A stretch of 8,945 bases of DNA. Source: Candidatus Roizmanbacteria bacterium (lineage in GTDB: Bacteria; Patescibacteriota; Microgenomatia; UBA1406; GWC2-37-13). Made by a program: the position numbers and the translations under genes. The number at the start of each line of letters is the position of its first letter. Position 1 is the stretch's first letter. The stretch spans positions 1 through 8,945 of the forward strand of contig JAPLYQ010000155.1 in the NCBI GenBank assembly GCA_026395475.1, in the 5' to 3' direction. A model generated the notes under the pieces. The model was not told the DNA's origin. It ran no database searches and worked only from the letters and a program-made list of their open reading frames with translations. Positions 1-5,681 of this stretch are shown here, in pieces.

Positions 1-252
1 AAGAGACATGCCTTTAAAGGTGGATCAAAAACACATGGACAATCTGACAGACAACGTGCCCCTGGATCAATTGGTATGTCTACAACCCCAGGACGAGTTT
101 TCAAAGGAAAAAGAATGGCAGGAAGAATGGGAAATGAAACAGTCACCATTAAAGGATTGAATGTCGTGGAAGTCACAGCAACAGGACTCGTTATCAGCGG
201 ATTGGTTCCTGGAGCAATTGGTGGATTAGTAAGGATTAAAAGAATTTCTTAA
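1..252 (+). CDS. rplC: 50S ribosomal protein L3, C-terminal part (5' end outside window)
   Basis: Frame 1 is open from the first base to TAA at 250-252, giving 83 residues. They match the C-terminal half of L3, an early 23S rRNA-binding protein whose long loop reaches the peptidyl transferase centre. Visible family hallmarks are GGSKTHGQSDRQRAPGSIG (residues 7-25), TPGRVFKGKRMAGRMGN (29-45) and the closing GLVPGAIGGLV segment (67-77). About 120 N-terminal residues should lie upstream, judged from the roughly 209-residue E. coli protein. The glutamine that PrmB methylates in E. coli lies just after the PGSIG motif, where this protein has MST, so that modification is not expected here. The protein ends in IKRIS without the longer tail of some homologues. 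The gene is 11 nt upstream of rplD. Confidence 0.96.
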   Translation, partial: KRHAFKGGSKTHGQSDRQRAPGSIGMSTTPGRVFKGKRMAGRMGNETVTIKGLNVVEVTATGLVISGLVPGAIGGLVRIKRIS

Positions 253-263
253 AGACTACTGAT

Positions 264-941
264 ATGGAAGCTACAAAAAAAATTAAAGCAAAAAAAGAGG
301 TTAAAGAGGTTATCGTAAAGAAATATGCAGTTGATGGAACTGATTCTGGCGTCGTAACTCTCAAAGATGAACTTCTCTCTTTTGTTCCAAACCAAACTTT
401 ACTTGCACAATACGTTCGCGTATATCTTGCAAATCAAAGAGAAGGCAATGCATCTGCAAAAACAAGAGCAGAAGTAGCTGGCACAACAAAAAAAGTTTAT
501 AAACAAAAAGGAACTGGTGGAGCACGACACGGATCTAAAAAAGCACCTATTTATAAAGGTGGAGGTGTTGTCGGCGGACCAAAACCAGCAGAATACAGAC
601 TTGAACTTTCTAAAAAACAAAGACAAGGCACACTACTTAGTGCAGTAGCTCTTCGTATTCAACAGGGTTCAGTGGCAGTTGTTGAATCAGACATTGTAAA
701 ACTTCCTCCAAAAACAAAAACAATCACAACTCTCTTAAAGAAAATTGAGAAAAATAACACAAACATCTTATTTGTACTTCCAGATTCAAAAGCACTTGGA
801 CTTATCAAATCTGTACGAAATATTGAAGGTGTTTCAGTCACTCATATGGGTGCATTGAATGCTCATGAACTATTGAATGCAAAAAATATACTAGTTGTTG
901 CGGATGCCTTTGAAACAATGCAACAAATGTTCACAAAATAA
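264..941 (+). CDS. rplD: 50S ribosomal protein L4
   Basis: L4 binds 23S rRNA domain I, and its extended loop forms part of the exit-tunnel constriction. In enterobacteria it also autoregulates the S10 operon. The protein has 225 residues against 201 in E. coli. Much of the extra length is a lysine-rich N-terminal extension (residues 1-20, ten lysines). The tunnel loop spans about residues 74-108. It contains QKGTGGARHGS (81-91), with Lys82 at the place of E. coli Lys63, a known macrolide-resistance position. Gly86 replaces the arginine usually found at E. coli position 67. The C-terminal Rossmann-like part includes ILFVLPD (168-174) and a terminal NILVVADAFETMQQM. Only one in-frame ATG fits the start. 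No Shine-Dalgarno motif precedes it. The stop shares one base with the rplW start. Confidence 0.97.
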   Translation: MEATKKIKAKKEVKEVIVKKYAVDGTDSGVVTLKDELLSFVPNQTLLAQYVRVYLANQREGNASAKTRAEVAGTTKKVYKQKGTGGARHGSKKAPIYKGGGVVGGPKPAEYRLELSKKQRQGTLLSAVALRIQQGSVAVVESDIVKLPPKTKTITTLLKKIEKNNTNILFVLPDSKALGLIKSVRNIEGVSVTHMGALNAHELLNAKNILVVADAFETMQQMFTK

Positions 942-1225
942 TGACAACCATAATTTTAAAGTCACCAGTAGTTACAGAAAAAGCAACAGCACTCGCTCAA
1001 AAAGGTGTATATCTTTTTGTTGTCGGGACATTTGCTACTAAAGATCAAATAAGACATGCAGTAGAGACATATTACAATGTCACAGTCGGAAGCATTCGAG
1101 TTAACATTCGCAAAGGAAAAGTACAAAAAGTTGGAAAAAGAATGGTTCCAAAATTAGTTGCAGATAAAAAAGTTGCATATGTCACTGTTACAAAAGGATC
1201 TATAAGCTTGTTTCCAAAAGCATAA
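941..1225 (+). CDS. rplW: 50S ribosomal protein L23
   Basis: L23 sits at the rim of the exit tunnel and is the docking site for trigger factor and SRP. The 94 residues align end to end with the family. The conserved start is SPVVTEKATALA (8-19). Glu13 corresponds to E. coli Glu18, the residue central to trigger factor binding. The RKGKVQKVGKR segment (57-67) belongs to the hairpin that points into the tunnel, and KKVAYVTVTKG (76-86) closes the fold. The start codon overlaps the rplD stop by one base (TAATG), which points to coupled re-initiation. It is one of four starts in the window without T at -1. The conserved chaperone site suggests that ordinary co-translational targeting is retained. 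Confidence 0.96.
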   Translation: MTTIILKSPVVTEKATALAQKGVYLFVVGTFATKDQIRHAVETYYNVTVGSIRVNIRKGKVQKVGKRMVPKLVADKKVAYVTVTKGSISLFPKA

Positions 1226-1241
1226 ATTTGTTATTTAAGAT

Positions 1242-1997
1242 ATGATCAATTCATCAAGTCAACCAGAAAAAAATCTCACAGAACTGCTTAAAAAGCACTC
1301 TGGTCGTAATAATGCTGGAAGAATTACCGTTCGACATCAAGGTGGACGACACAAACGATATTACCGCATCATCGATTTTAAACGCGATAAGAGAGAGATG
1401 GAAGGTGTAGTACGAGAAATCGAATACGATCCAAATAGAAACTCACTTATCTGTCTTGTTGAATATACAGATGGAGAAAAAAGATATATTTTGCAACCAA
1501 ATGATGTAAAAGTTGGCGACGCGGTATATTCAGGAGAAAAATCAGACATAAAAGCAGGGAATGCACTTCCACTTCGCTTGATCCCAATTGGTATTGAAGT
1601 ACACAATCTTGAAATTTTTCCAGGACAAGGTGGAAAACTCATTCGAGGCGCAGGGACAGCGGGAGTTGTCGTTGCTAAAGAAGGTATTTACGTTCACGTA
1701 AAACTTCCATCAGGATTGGTTCGAAAATGTTTCGCAGAATGTTATGCAACAGTTGGCATGCTTGGAAACATTGAACACAAAGATAGAATATTAGGAAAAG
1801 CAGGCACAAGCAGACACATGGGTATTCGTCCAACAGTTCGTGGTACAGCTCAGAACCCACGAAGTCATCCACACGGTGGAGGAGAAGGACGAACAGGAGA
1901 AGGTATGCATCCTAAGACTCCATGGGGTAAGTCAGCTCGTGGAACAAAGACAAGAAATAAAAAGAAATGGAGTAATAAATTTACCGTTAAATCATAA
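1242..1997 (+). CDS. rplB: 50S ribosomal protein L2, lacking the usual N-terminal tail
   Basis: L2 is a core 23S rRNA-binding protein needed for subunit association and peptidyl transferase assembly. At 251 residues it is about 20 shorter than the E. coli protein, and the loss is at the N-terminus. The protein begins just before the ELLKKHSGRNNAGRIT segment (14-29), and the usual KPTSPGRR-type motif is absent. An in-frame TAA at 1236-1238, two codons before the ATG, rules out an upstream start. The remaining domains look intact: EYDPNRN (61-67), GDAVYSG (92-98), GQGGKLIRGAGT (128-139), VRGTAQNPRSHPHGGGEGR (199-217) and the basic C-terminus. His209 matches E. coli His229. The residue before it is Ser instead of Asp. 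rplV follows after 2 nt, where rpsS is normally found. Confidence 0.97.
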   Translation: MINSSSQPEKNLTELLKKHSGRNNAGRITVRHQGGRHKRYYRIIDFKRDKREMEGVVREIEYDPNRNSLICLVEYTDGEKRYILQPNDVKVGDAVYSGEKSDIKAGNALPLRLIPIGIEVHNLEIFPGQGGKLIRGAGTAGVVVAKEGIYVHVKLPSGLVRKCFAECYATVGMLGNIEHKDRILGKAGTSRHMGIRPTVRGTAQNPRSHPHGGGEGRTGEGMHPKTPWGKSARGTKTRNKKKWSNKFTVKS

Positions 1998-1999
1998 CT
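1998..1999 (+). other. rplB–rplV junction where rpsS is missing
   Basis: Only two bases (CT) separate the rplB stop from the rplV start. In most bacteria rpsS lies between these two genes. No remnant of S19 coding sequence is visible here. An intact rpsS is found about 3.4 kb downstream at 5381-5665. Confidence 0.9.
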
Positions 2000-2458
2000 A
2001 TGGAAGCAAAAGCATCAGTAACAGACGTTCACTCAACACCAAAAAAATTGCGCACACTTTTAATGGATGTAAAGAAGATGTCCCCAGTAAAGGCAATGGA
2101 CCATCTTTTCTACTCACCAAAAAAGTCAGCAAAAATTTTATATAAAGTCATCAAATCAGCAGTAGACAACGCAAAGGCGACTTTACAGATTGATGCTAAT
2201 CTGTTAGAATTTAAGATTCTAAAAGTAGACCAAGGACACGCATTAAGACGATACAATGCAGGCTCACGAGGCAATGCAAAACCTTATAGAAAACAGTTTG
2301 CTCATATCAGTGTTGTGGTTGCTCCAAAGAGCCAACCAGCAAAAAAAGGAGCTGAATTGGTTAAAACAGTTGAATCAGTAGAACCAGTTGAGAAAAAAAC
2401 ATTAAAAGTTGCTAAGAAACCTTCCCTTAAAAAGAAGACAACAGCATCAGCAAAATAA
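2000..2458 (+). CDS. rplV: 50S ribosomal protein L22 with long basic C-terminal tail
   Basis: L22 contacts all 23S rRNA domains. Its beta-hairpin lines the exit tunnel opposite L4. Residues 1-107 cover the family: STPKKLRTLLMDVKK (12-26), KKSAKILYKVIKSAVDNA (41-58), the tunnel hairpin from GHALRRYNAGSRGNAKPYR (79-97), and the closing FAHISVVVA (100-108). The hairpin has the same length as in E. coli, but the usual PRARGRA-like tip reads NAGSRGNA. About 45 extra residues (108-152), rich in Lys, Ala, Val and Glu, follow the conserved fold. The total is 152 against 110 in E. coli. The tail is probably disordered and rRNA-binding, which is inference. The stop TAA is followed in frame by TAG, then directly by rpsC. 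Confidence 0.96.
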   Translation: MEAKASVTDVHSTPKKLRTLLMDVKKMSPVKAMDHLFYSPKKSAKILYKVIKSAVDNAKATLQIDANLLEFKILKVDQGHALRRYNAGSRGNAKPYRKQFAHISVVVAPKSQPAKKGAELVKTVESVEPVEKKTLKVAKKPSLKKKTTASAK

Positions 2459-2461
2459 TAG

Positions 2462-3097
2462 ATGGGACAAAAAGTTGATCCAAAAGGTCTGAGAGTCGGA
2501 ATATCCCAAACATGGACTTCCCGATGGTTTTTTAGCAATAAAAAAACATTTAAAGACTCACTTATCTCTGATATTCGTATCCGAGAGAAGCTTATGCAAA
2601 AATTTAAGTTTGCATCAGTCACTCAAATTGATATTGAAAGAGCAATCAAAAAGGTTTCTGCAATCATTTATGCAGTAAAACCAGGAATGATCATTGGTCG
2701 TGGTGGAAAAGGACTTGAAGAAGTAAAGAAATATATCGTGGCAGATCTTGACAAGAAACCAAACAAAGAATTAAAGGTAGAAATCAAAATTGAACCAGTA
2801 AAGAAACCATATTTAAGTGCATATTACGTTGCACAGATGATCGCAGAAAAAATAATCAAAGGATTCCCACACAGAGCAGTTATCCACCATACAATGGATC
2901 GTGTTATGGAAGCAGGAGCAAAAGGAATTAAGATACAGCTTGGAGGCAGAATCAACGGAGCAGAAATTTCACGACGTGAAAAATACTTCCTTGGAAGTAT
3001 TCCAACCTCTACTATTCGTGAGAATGTAGAATTTGTACGATATCCAGCATTAACAAAATCAGGATATATTGGAGTAAAAGTTTGGCTTTGTAAATAA
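2462..3097 (+). CDS. rpsC: 30S ribosomal protein S3
   Basis: S3 is a 30S-head protein at the mRNA entry channel. It contributes to mRNA unwinding and start selection. It opens with the typical GQKVDPKGLRVGI (2-14). A KH domain follows with its GXXG loop at Gly79-Arg80-Gly81-Gly82. The C-terminal domain has GAKGIKIQLGGRINGAEISR (152-171) and ends YIGVKVWLCK. The length is 211 against 233 in E. coli, with the C-terminal tail after the GVKVW motif absent. Of the three basic residues tied to helicase activity in E. coli (Arg131, Arg132, Lys135), ungapped alignment back from GAKGIK puts Arg138, Ala139 and His142 here, so only one is kept. The start follows TAATAG and is the only one with G at -1. 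rplP begins 2 nt after the stop. Confidence 0.97.
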   Translation: MGQKVDPKGLRVGISQTWTSRWFFSNKKTFKDSLISDIRIREKLMQKFKFASVTQIDIERAIKKVSAIIYAVKPGMIIGRGGKGLEEVKKYIVADLDKKPNKELKVEIKIEPVKKPYLSAYYVAQMIAEKIIKGFPHRAVIHHTMDRVMEAGAKGIKIQLGGRINGAEISRREKYFLGSIPTSTIRENVEFVRYPALTKSGYIGVKVWLCK

Positions 3098-3099
3098 CT

Positions 3100-3510
3100 A
3101 TGTTGGCACCAAAAAGACAGAAATTTAGAAAGACGTTCCGAGGAACATGGAGAAGAATCGCTTTGCGAGGAAATCTTGTATCTTTTGGTTCAGTCGGACT
3201 GAAAACAACAGATAAAGGTTGGGTAAAAGATAGAGAAATTGAAGCATGTCGAGTTATATTAGCTCGTGCAACACGCAAAATGGGTAAATTTTGGATTCGC
3301 ATTTTTCCTGACAAACCATTTTCGAAAAAACCTCCAGAGGTTACCATGGGTGCAGGAAAAGGTGATATCGCATACTTTGTTGCCTCAGTTGTTCCAGGTA
3401 AGGTAATGTTTGAAATCGATGGTTTGCCAGTTGAAGAAGCAAAAGCTGTATTGAAAAGCGTATCAATGAAGTTATCAGTAAGAACGAAAGTCGTCACAAA
3501 AGAACTATGA
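3100..3510 (+). CDS. rplP: 50S ribosomal protein L16
   Basis: L16 helps position A-site tRNA and is needed late in 50S assembly. The 136 residues equal the E. coli length. Family motifs are MLAPKRQKFRKTFRG (1-15), SFGSVGLK (28-35), REIEACR (45-51), KFWIRIFPDKPFSKKP (63-78), MGAGKGDI (83-90) and PGKVMFEIDG (104-113), in the usual order. In the loop before MGAGKG the sequence is PPEVTMG. Thr82 therefore stands where E. coli has Arg81, the arginine that the YcfD oxygenase hydroxylates. The TGA stop overlaps the rpmC ATG as ATGA, one of only three TGA stops in the window. Reading TGA as a sense codon would fuse L16 into frame-mismatched sequence, which supports the standard bacterial code. Confidence 0.97.
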   Translation: MLAPKRQKFRKTFRGTWRRIALRGNLVSFGSVGLKTTDKGWVKDREIEACRVILARATRKMGKFWIRIFPDKPFSKKPPEVTMGAGKGDIAYFVASVVPGKVMFEIDGLPVEEAKAVLKSVSMKLSVRTKVVTKEL

Positions 3511-3701
3511 GCACATACATGAAGGAAATGAGCCAAAAAACAGTACAAGAACTTGAAAAGGCAATCGCCGATTTGCGTCTTGAATTGGCAAAATTAGTGG
3601 TTGAAGCATCTGTTTCACAACAAAAAAATACAAATACAGTTCCTAATAAAAGAAAACAGTTAGCAGTTCTTTTGACCGCATTAGCACAAAAGAAAAGTTA
3701 A
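3507..3701 (+). CDS. rpmC: 50S ribosomal protein L29 (divergent)
   Basis: L29 is a small two-helix protein next to L23 at the tunnel exit. Up to 64 residues are encoded. The N-terminal helix QKTVQELEKAIADLRLELAKL (10-30) has the family pattern. The middle FxLRxQxAxG-like motif and the terminal IARxxT-like motif are hardly recognisable: VVEASVSQQKN stands in the first place and KRKQLAVLLTAL in the second. Identification rests on the first helix, on size and on the fixed position between rplP and rpsQ. Three in-frame ATGs are possible, at 3507, 3519 and 3528. The first overlaps the rplP stop (ATGA) and has T at -1 like most starts here, so it is preferred. A start at 3528 would give a more typical length of 57. 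A purine-rich AAGGA sits only 1 nt before that ATG, which is too close to act as a normal ribosome binding site. Confidence 0.88.
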   Translation: MSTYMKEMSQKTVQELEKAIADLRLELAKLVVEASVSQQKNTNTVPNKRKQLAVLLTALAQKKS

Positions 3702-3713
3702 AATAAAATAAAT

Positions 3714-3956
3714 ATGGCACGAACATTAACCGGTACAGTAGTTTCAGACAAAATGCAGAAAACAGTCGTCGTGTCAGTTGAGAGAAAATTTAGACATGCA
3801 AAATACGCAAAAGTCATCGTAAAACACAAGAAATATAAAGCACACACAGAAGATAATGCATATAAAATTGGAGATTTGGTTGAAATGCAAGAAGTACGAC
3901 CAGTATCTGGAGATAAAAGATTTACCGTTATTAAGAAGTTAAAGAAAACAACCTAA
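3714..3956 (+). CDS. rpsQ: 30S ribosomal protein S17
   Basis: S17 is a primary 16S rRNA-binding protein with an OB fold in the 30S body. The 80 residues carry the family signature: LTGTVVSDKMQKTVVVSVER (5-24), then KYKAHTED (40-47), GDLVEMQEVRPVSGDKRFTV (53-72) and a basic C-terminus. The usual S-K-T-K-R-W block appears as SGDKRFTV, with Phe for Trp. A 12-nt A/T-only spacer separates it from rpmC with no Shine-Dalgarno-like bases. rplN starts 2 nt after the stop. Size and order are those of a normal S10 operon end. Confidence 0.97.
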   Translation: MARTLTGTVVSDKMQKTVVVSVERKFRHAKYAKVIVKHKKYKAHTEDNAYKIGDLVEMQEVRPVSGDKRFTVIKKLKKTT

Positions 3957-3958
3957 GA

Positions 3959-4333
3959 ATGATACAACTAAGAACACTTTTGACTGTTGCAGATAACAGT
4001 GGAGCAAAAAAAGCAATTATGATCGGAATGCCTTTCAAAGGGAACCGAAAATATGCATATATTGGGGAAATTGTTAATATTGCAGTCAAAGAAGCCATTC
4101 CTTTTGGTCAAGTAAAACAAGGGGAAGTGCTTTCAGCAGTTGTCATTCGAACACATAAAGAATATAGAAGAGATGACGGAAGTTACATCCGATTTGATGA
4201 TAACGCATGTGTTATCTTGCAAGCTAAAGATAACAAGGATCCAAAAGGAACAAGAGTATTCGGACCAGTTGCAAAAGAAGTAAAAGATAATGGATTTAAA
4301 AAGATTGCAAGTTTGGCAGAGGAAATGTATTAA
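3959..4333 (+). CDS. rplN: 50S ribosomal protein L14
   Basis: L14 lies at the subunit interface, where it forms an intersubunit bridge to 16S rRNA and contacts L19. The 124-residue protein is full length and strongly conserved. Hallmarks are TVADNSGAKKA (9-19), RRDDGSYIRFDDNACVIL (70-87) and the C-terminal PKGTRVFGPVAKEV (95-108) followed by KIASLAEEMY. In the usual EL/MRKIVSLAPEV ending, several positions differ conservatively. The start has A at -1 and is preceded only by a weak purine run. It is the first gene of the classical spc half of the cluster, 2 nt after rpsQ, and rplX starts 1 nt after its stop. Confidence 0.98.
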   Translation: MIQLRTLLTVADNSGAKKAIMIGMPFKGNRKYAYIGEIVNIAVKEAIPFGQVKQGEVLSAVVIRTHKEYRRDDGSYIRFDDNACVILQAKDNKDPKGTRVFGPVAKEVKDNGFKKIASLAEEMY

Positions 4334-4334
4334 T

Positions 4335-4640
4335 ATGAAAATCAAAAAAAACGATAAAGTAACAATTCAGACTGGAAAAGACAAAGGAAAACAAGGTGTT
4401 GTTGAAAAGGTATATCCAAAACAAAACACAATTCTTGTCACAGGTCTTAACTTATATAAAAAACACGTAAGAAAGAGTGAACAGATGCCAAAAGGCGGTA
4501 TAGTTGAAGTGCCAAGACCACTCAATGTCTCAAAAGTTGGAGTTGTGTGTCCACATTGTAAGAAAACAGTACGTATTGGATATCAAATTGAAGCCGGAAA
4601 AAAGTCACGAATTTGTAAAAAATGTAAAAGCATTATTTAA
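4335..4640 (+). CDS. rplX: 50S ribosomal protein L24 with C-terminal CXXC pair
   Basis: L24 starts 50S assembly by binding the 5' end of 23S rRNA and also lies near the tunnel exit. The frame is open from an earlier ATG at 4290, but that start lies inside rplN. The family N-terminus MKIKKNDKVTIQTGKDKGK begins at 4335, one base after the rplN stop, with T at -1. The resulting 101 residues contain the KOW motif (about 6-33), the basic loop ending KGGIVEVPRPLNVSKV (53-68) and two CXXC knuckles at Cys72/Cys75 and Cys94/Cys97. These could bind one zinc ion, as in many non-enteric L24 proteins. The closest thing to a Shine-Dalgarno is GAGGA at 4319-4323, 11 nt before the ATG, which is further than is optimal. 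Confidence 0.96.
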   Translation: MKIKKNDKVTIQTGKDKGKQGVVEKVYPKQNTILVTGLNLYKKHVRKSEQMPKGGIVEVPRPLNVSKVGVVCPHCKKTVRIGYQIEAGKKSRICKKCKSII

Positions 4641-4645
4641 GCACT

Positions 4646-5182
4646 ATGTCATTTAAAGAATTTTTTCAAACAGAAGTAAAACCAGCACTCATGAAGGAGC
4701 TTGGGCTTTCAAATAGCTTTGCAGTTCCAAACATTGTAAAGGTTGTCTTAAATGTTGGCGCAGGAGAAGCTGTCACAAATAAGAATGTTATCGCAAAAAT
4801 ACAAGAACAGATCAGTATGATTGCAGGACAAAAAGCAGTCATAACAAAAGCTCGAAAATCAGTTTCAGCATTTAAAATTAGAGAAGGACTTCCAATCGGA
4901 GTCAAAGTTACATTAAGAGGAAATAGAATGTATGAATTTTTACAAAAATTCATCACAATCGTTATTCCAAGACTGAGAGATTTTAAAGGAATTGATGACA
5001 ACGCAGTAGATGCACACGGCAATTTAAACATTGGATTTACAGAACAAACATTATTTCCAGAAATTGAATACGATAAAGTGGATAAACTACGTGGCCTTCA
5101 GATTACCGTTGTAACAACAGCAAAAGATAAGAAAAAGGGAAGATTACTATTTGAAAAATTGGGCGTTGCATTTAAAAAATAA
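4646..5182 (+). CDS. rplE: 50S ribosomal protein L5
   Basis: L5 binds 5S rRNA, contacts the P-site tRNA elbow and forms a head bridge to S13. At 178 residues it matches the E. coli length. Recognisable parts are PNIVKVVLNVGAGEA (28-42), ITKARKSVSAFKIREGLPIG (66-85), VTLRGNRMYEFLQKF (88-102), RDFKGI (111-116), HGNLNIGFTEQTLFPEI (124-140) and GLQITVVTTAKDKKKGRLL (150-168). Nothing suggests truncation. The 5-nt gap to rplX holds no hairpin resembling the S8 target that controls the spc operon in E. coli. If such feedback exists here, it uses another site. This is judged by eye. Confidence 0.98.
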   Translation: MSFKEFFQTEVKPALMKELGLSNSFAVPNIVKVVLNVGAGEAVTNKNVIAKIQEQISMIAGQKAVITKARKSVSAFKIREGLPIGVKVTLRGNRMYEFLQKFITIVIPRLRDFKGIDDNAVDAHGNLNIGFTEQTLFPEIEYDKVDKLRGLQITVVTTAKDKKKGRLLFEKLGVAFKK

Positions 5183-5188
5183 TCACAT

Positions 5189-5374
5189 ATGGCAAAAACA
5201 TCAGATGAAGTAAAATTCAAACACGAACAAAAGTTTAAGGTACGCAACCATAACAGATGTCAGATTTGTGGAAGATCCAGAGGATATATGCGCCGATTTG
5301 GCCTTTGTCGCATCTGTTTTAGAAGAAGAGCATTAGATGGAGAGATTCCAGGAGTTAGAAAGATTTCTTGGTAA
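5189..5374 (+). CDS. rpsN: 30S ribosomal protein S14, zinc-binding short form (type Z)
   Basis: S14 is a late-assembling 30S-head protein that contacts S3, S10 and S19. This is the 61-residue zinc form (also called rpsZ), not the longer cysteine-free form. Cys24, Cys27, Cys40 and Cys43 give a C-X2-C-X12-C-X2-C ribbon, and the protein ends with the family PGVRKISW. The N-terminal ten residues (MAKTSDEVKF) differ from the usual lysine-rich MAKKS…KAK start, but the FKVR motif (16-19) is present. Its immediate downstream neighbour is rpsS, its physical partner in the 30S head, instead of rpsH. The gap on either side is 6 nt. Confidence 0.97.
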   Translation: MAKTSDEVKFKHEQKFKVRNHNRCQICGRSRGYMRRFGLCRICFRRRALDGEIPGVRKISW

Positions 5375-5380
5375 ACAATT

Positions 5381-5665
5381 ATGAGTAGATCAATAAAAAA
5401 AGGACCATACGTAGATGAAAACCTTATGAAAAAGGTTATGGCACAAAAAAAAGGATCAGATAGAATAGTCTTATTGACATGGGCACGAGCAAGTCAGATT
5501 GCACCTGAGTTTGTTACACACAAAATCGGAATTCACAACGGAAAAAAACATATTGAAGTTTTGATCACAGAAGGAATGGTTGGACACAGACTTGGAGAAT
5601 TTTCATTAACCCGAACATTTAAGGGGCATGGAAAGATTACAAAGAGAACAGCAGATAAAACTTAA
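5381..5665 (+). CDS. rpsS: 30S ribosomal protein S19 (relocated within the cluster)
   Basis: S19 forms the S13–S19 part of the 30S head and bridges to the 50S subunit. The 94-residue protein has the full family pattern: SRSIKKGPYVDENLMKKV (2-19), LLTWARASQIAPEFV (31-45), IHNGKKHIEV (51-60), MVGHRLGEFSLTRTFKGHG (66-84) and a short basic tail. It looks functional, with no frameshift or truncation. Its place is unusual: in nearly all bacteria it lies between rplB and rplV, whereas here it sits between rpsN and rpsH. Its base composition looks like its neighbours', so recent foreign origin is not suggested. The 16-nt spacer after it (5666-5681) is almost pure A/T and starts with a second in-frame TAA. 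Confidence 0.97.
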   Translation: MSRSIKKGPYVDENLMKKVMAQKKGSDRIVLLTWARASQIAPEFVTHKIGIHNGKKHIEVLITEGMVGHRLGEFSLTRTFKGHGKITKRTADKT

Positions 5666-5681
5666 TAATTGATATATATTT

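Noticed and set aside
1840..2145. 101-codon + strand frame spanning the rplB–rplV junction
   Set aside because: It is out of frame with both L2 and L22, which are unmistakable, so it is a shadow frame.
3508..3510. TGA read as glycine (alternative code)
   Set aside because: L16 has its normal length of 136 residues ending at this TGA, and the same holds for S5 and L15. Read-through would enter out-of-frame sequence.
3012..3548. 178-codon open frame on the - strand across rpsC, rplP and rpmC
   Set aside because: It lies antisense to three clearly identified ribosomal genes, its translation has no recognisable family features, and the overlap is explained by codon composition of the + strand genes.
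4290..4334. Upstream ATG extending L24 by 15 residues
   Set aside because: The extension lies within rplN coding sequence and adds residues unlike L24. The family N-terminus MKIKKNDKV starts at 4335.
5666..5681. TATATT in the rpsS–rpsH spacer as a -10 box
   Set aside because: No -35-like hexamer lies about 17 nt upstream, and such strings are expected by chance in A/T-rich spacers.
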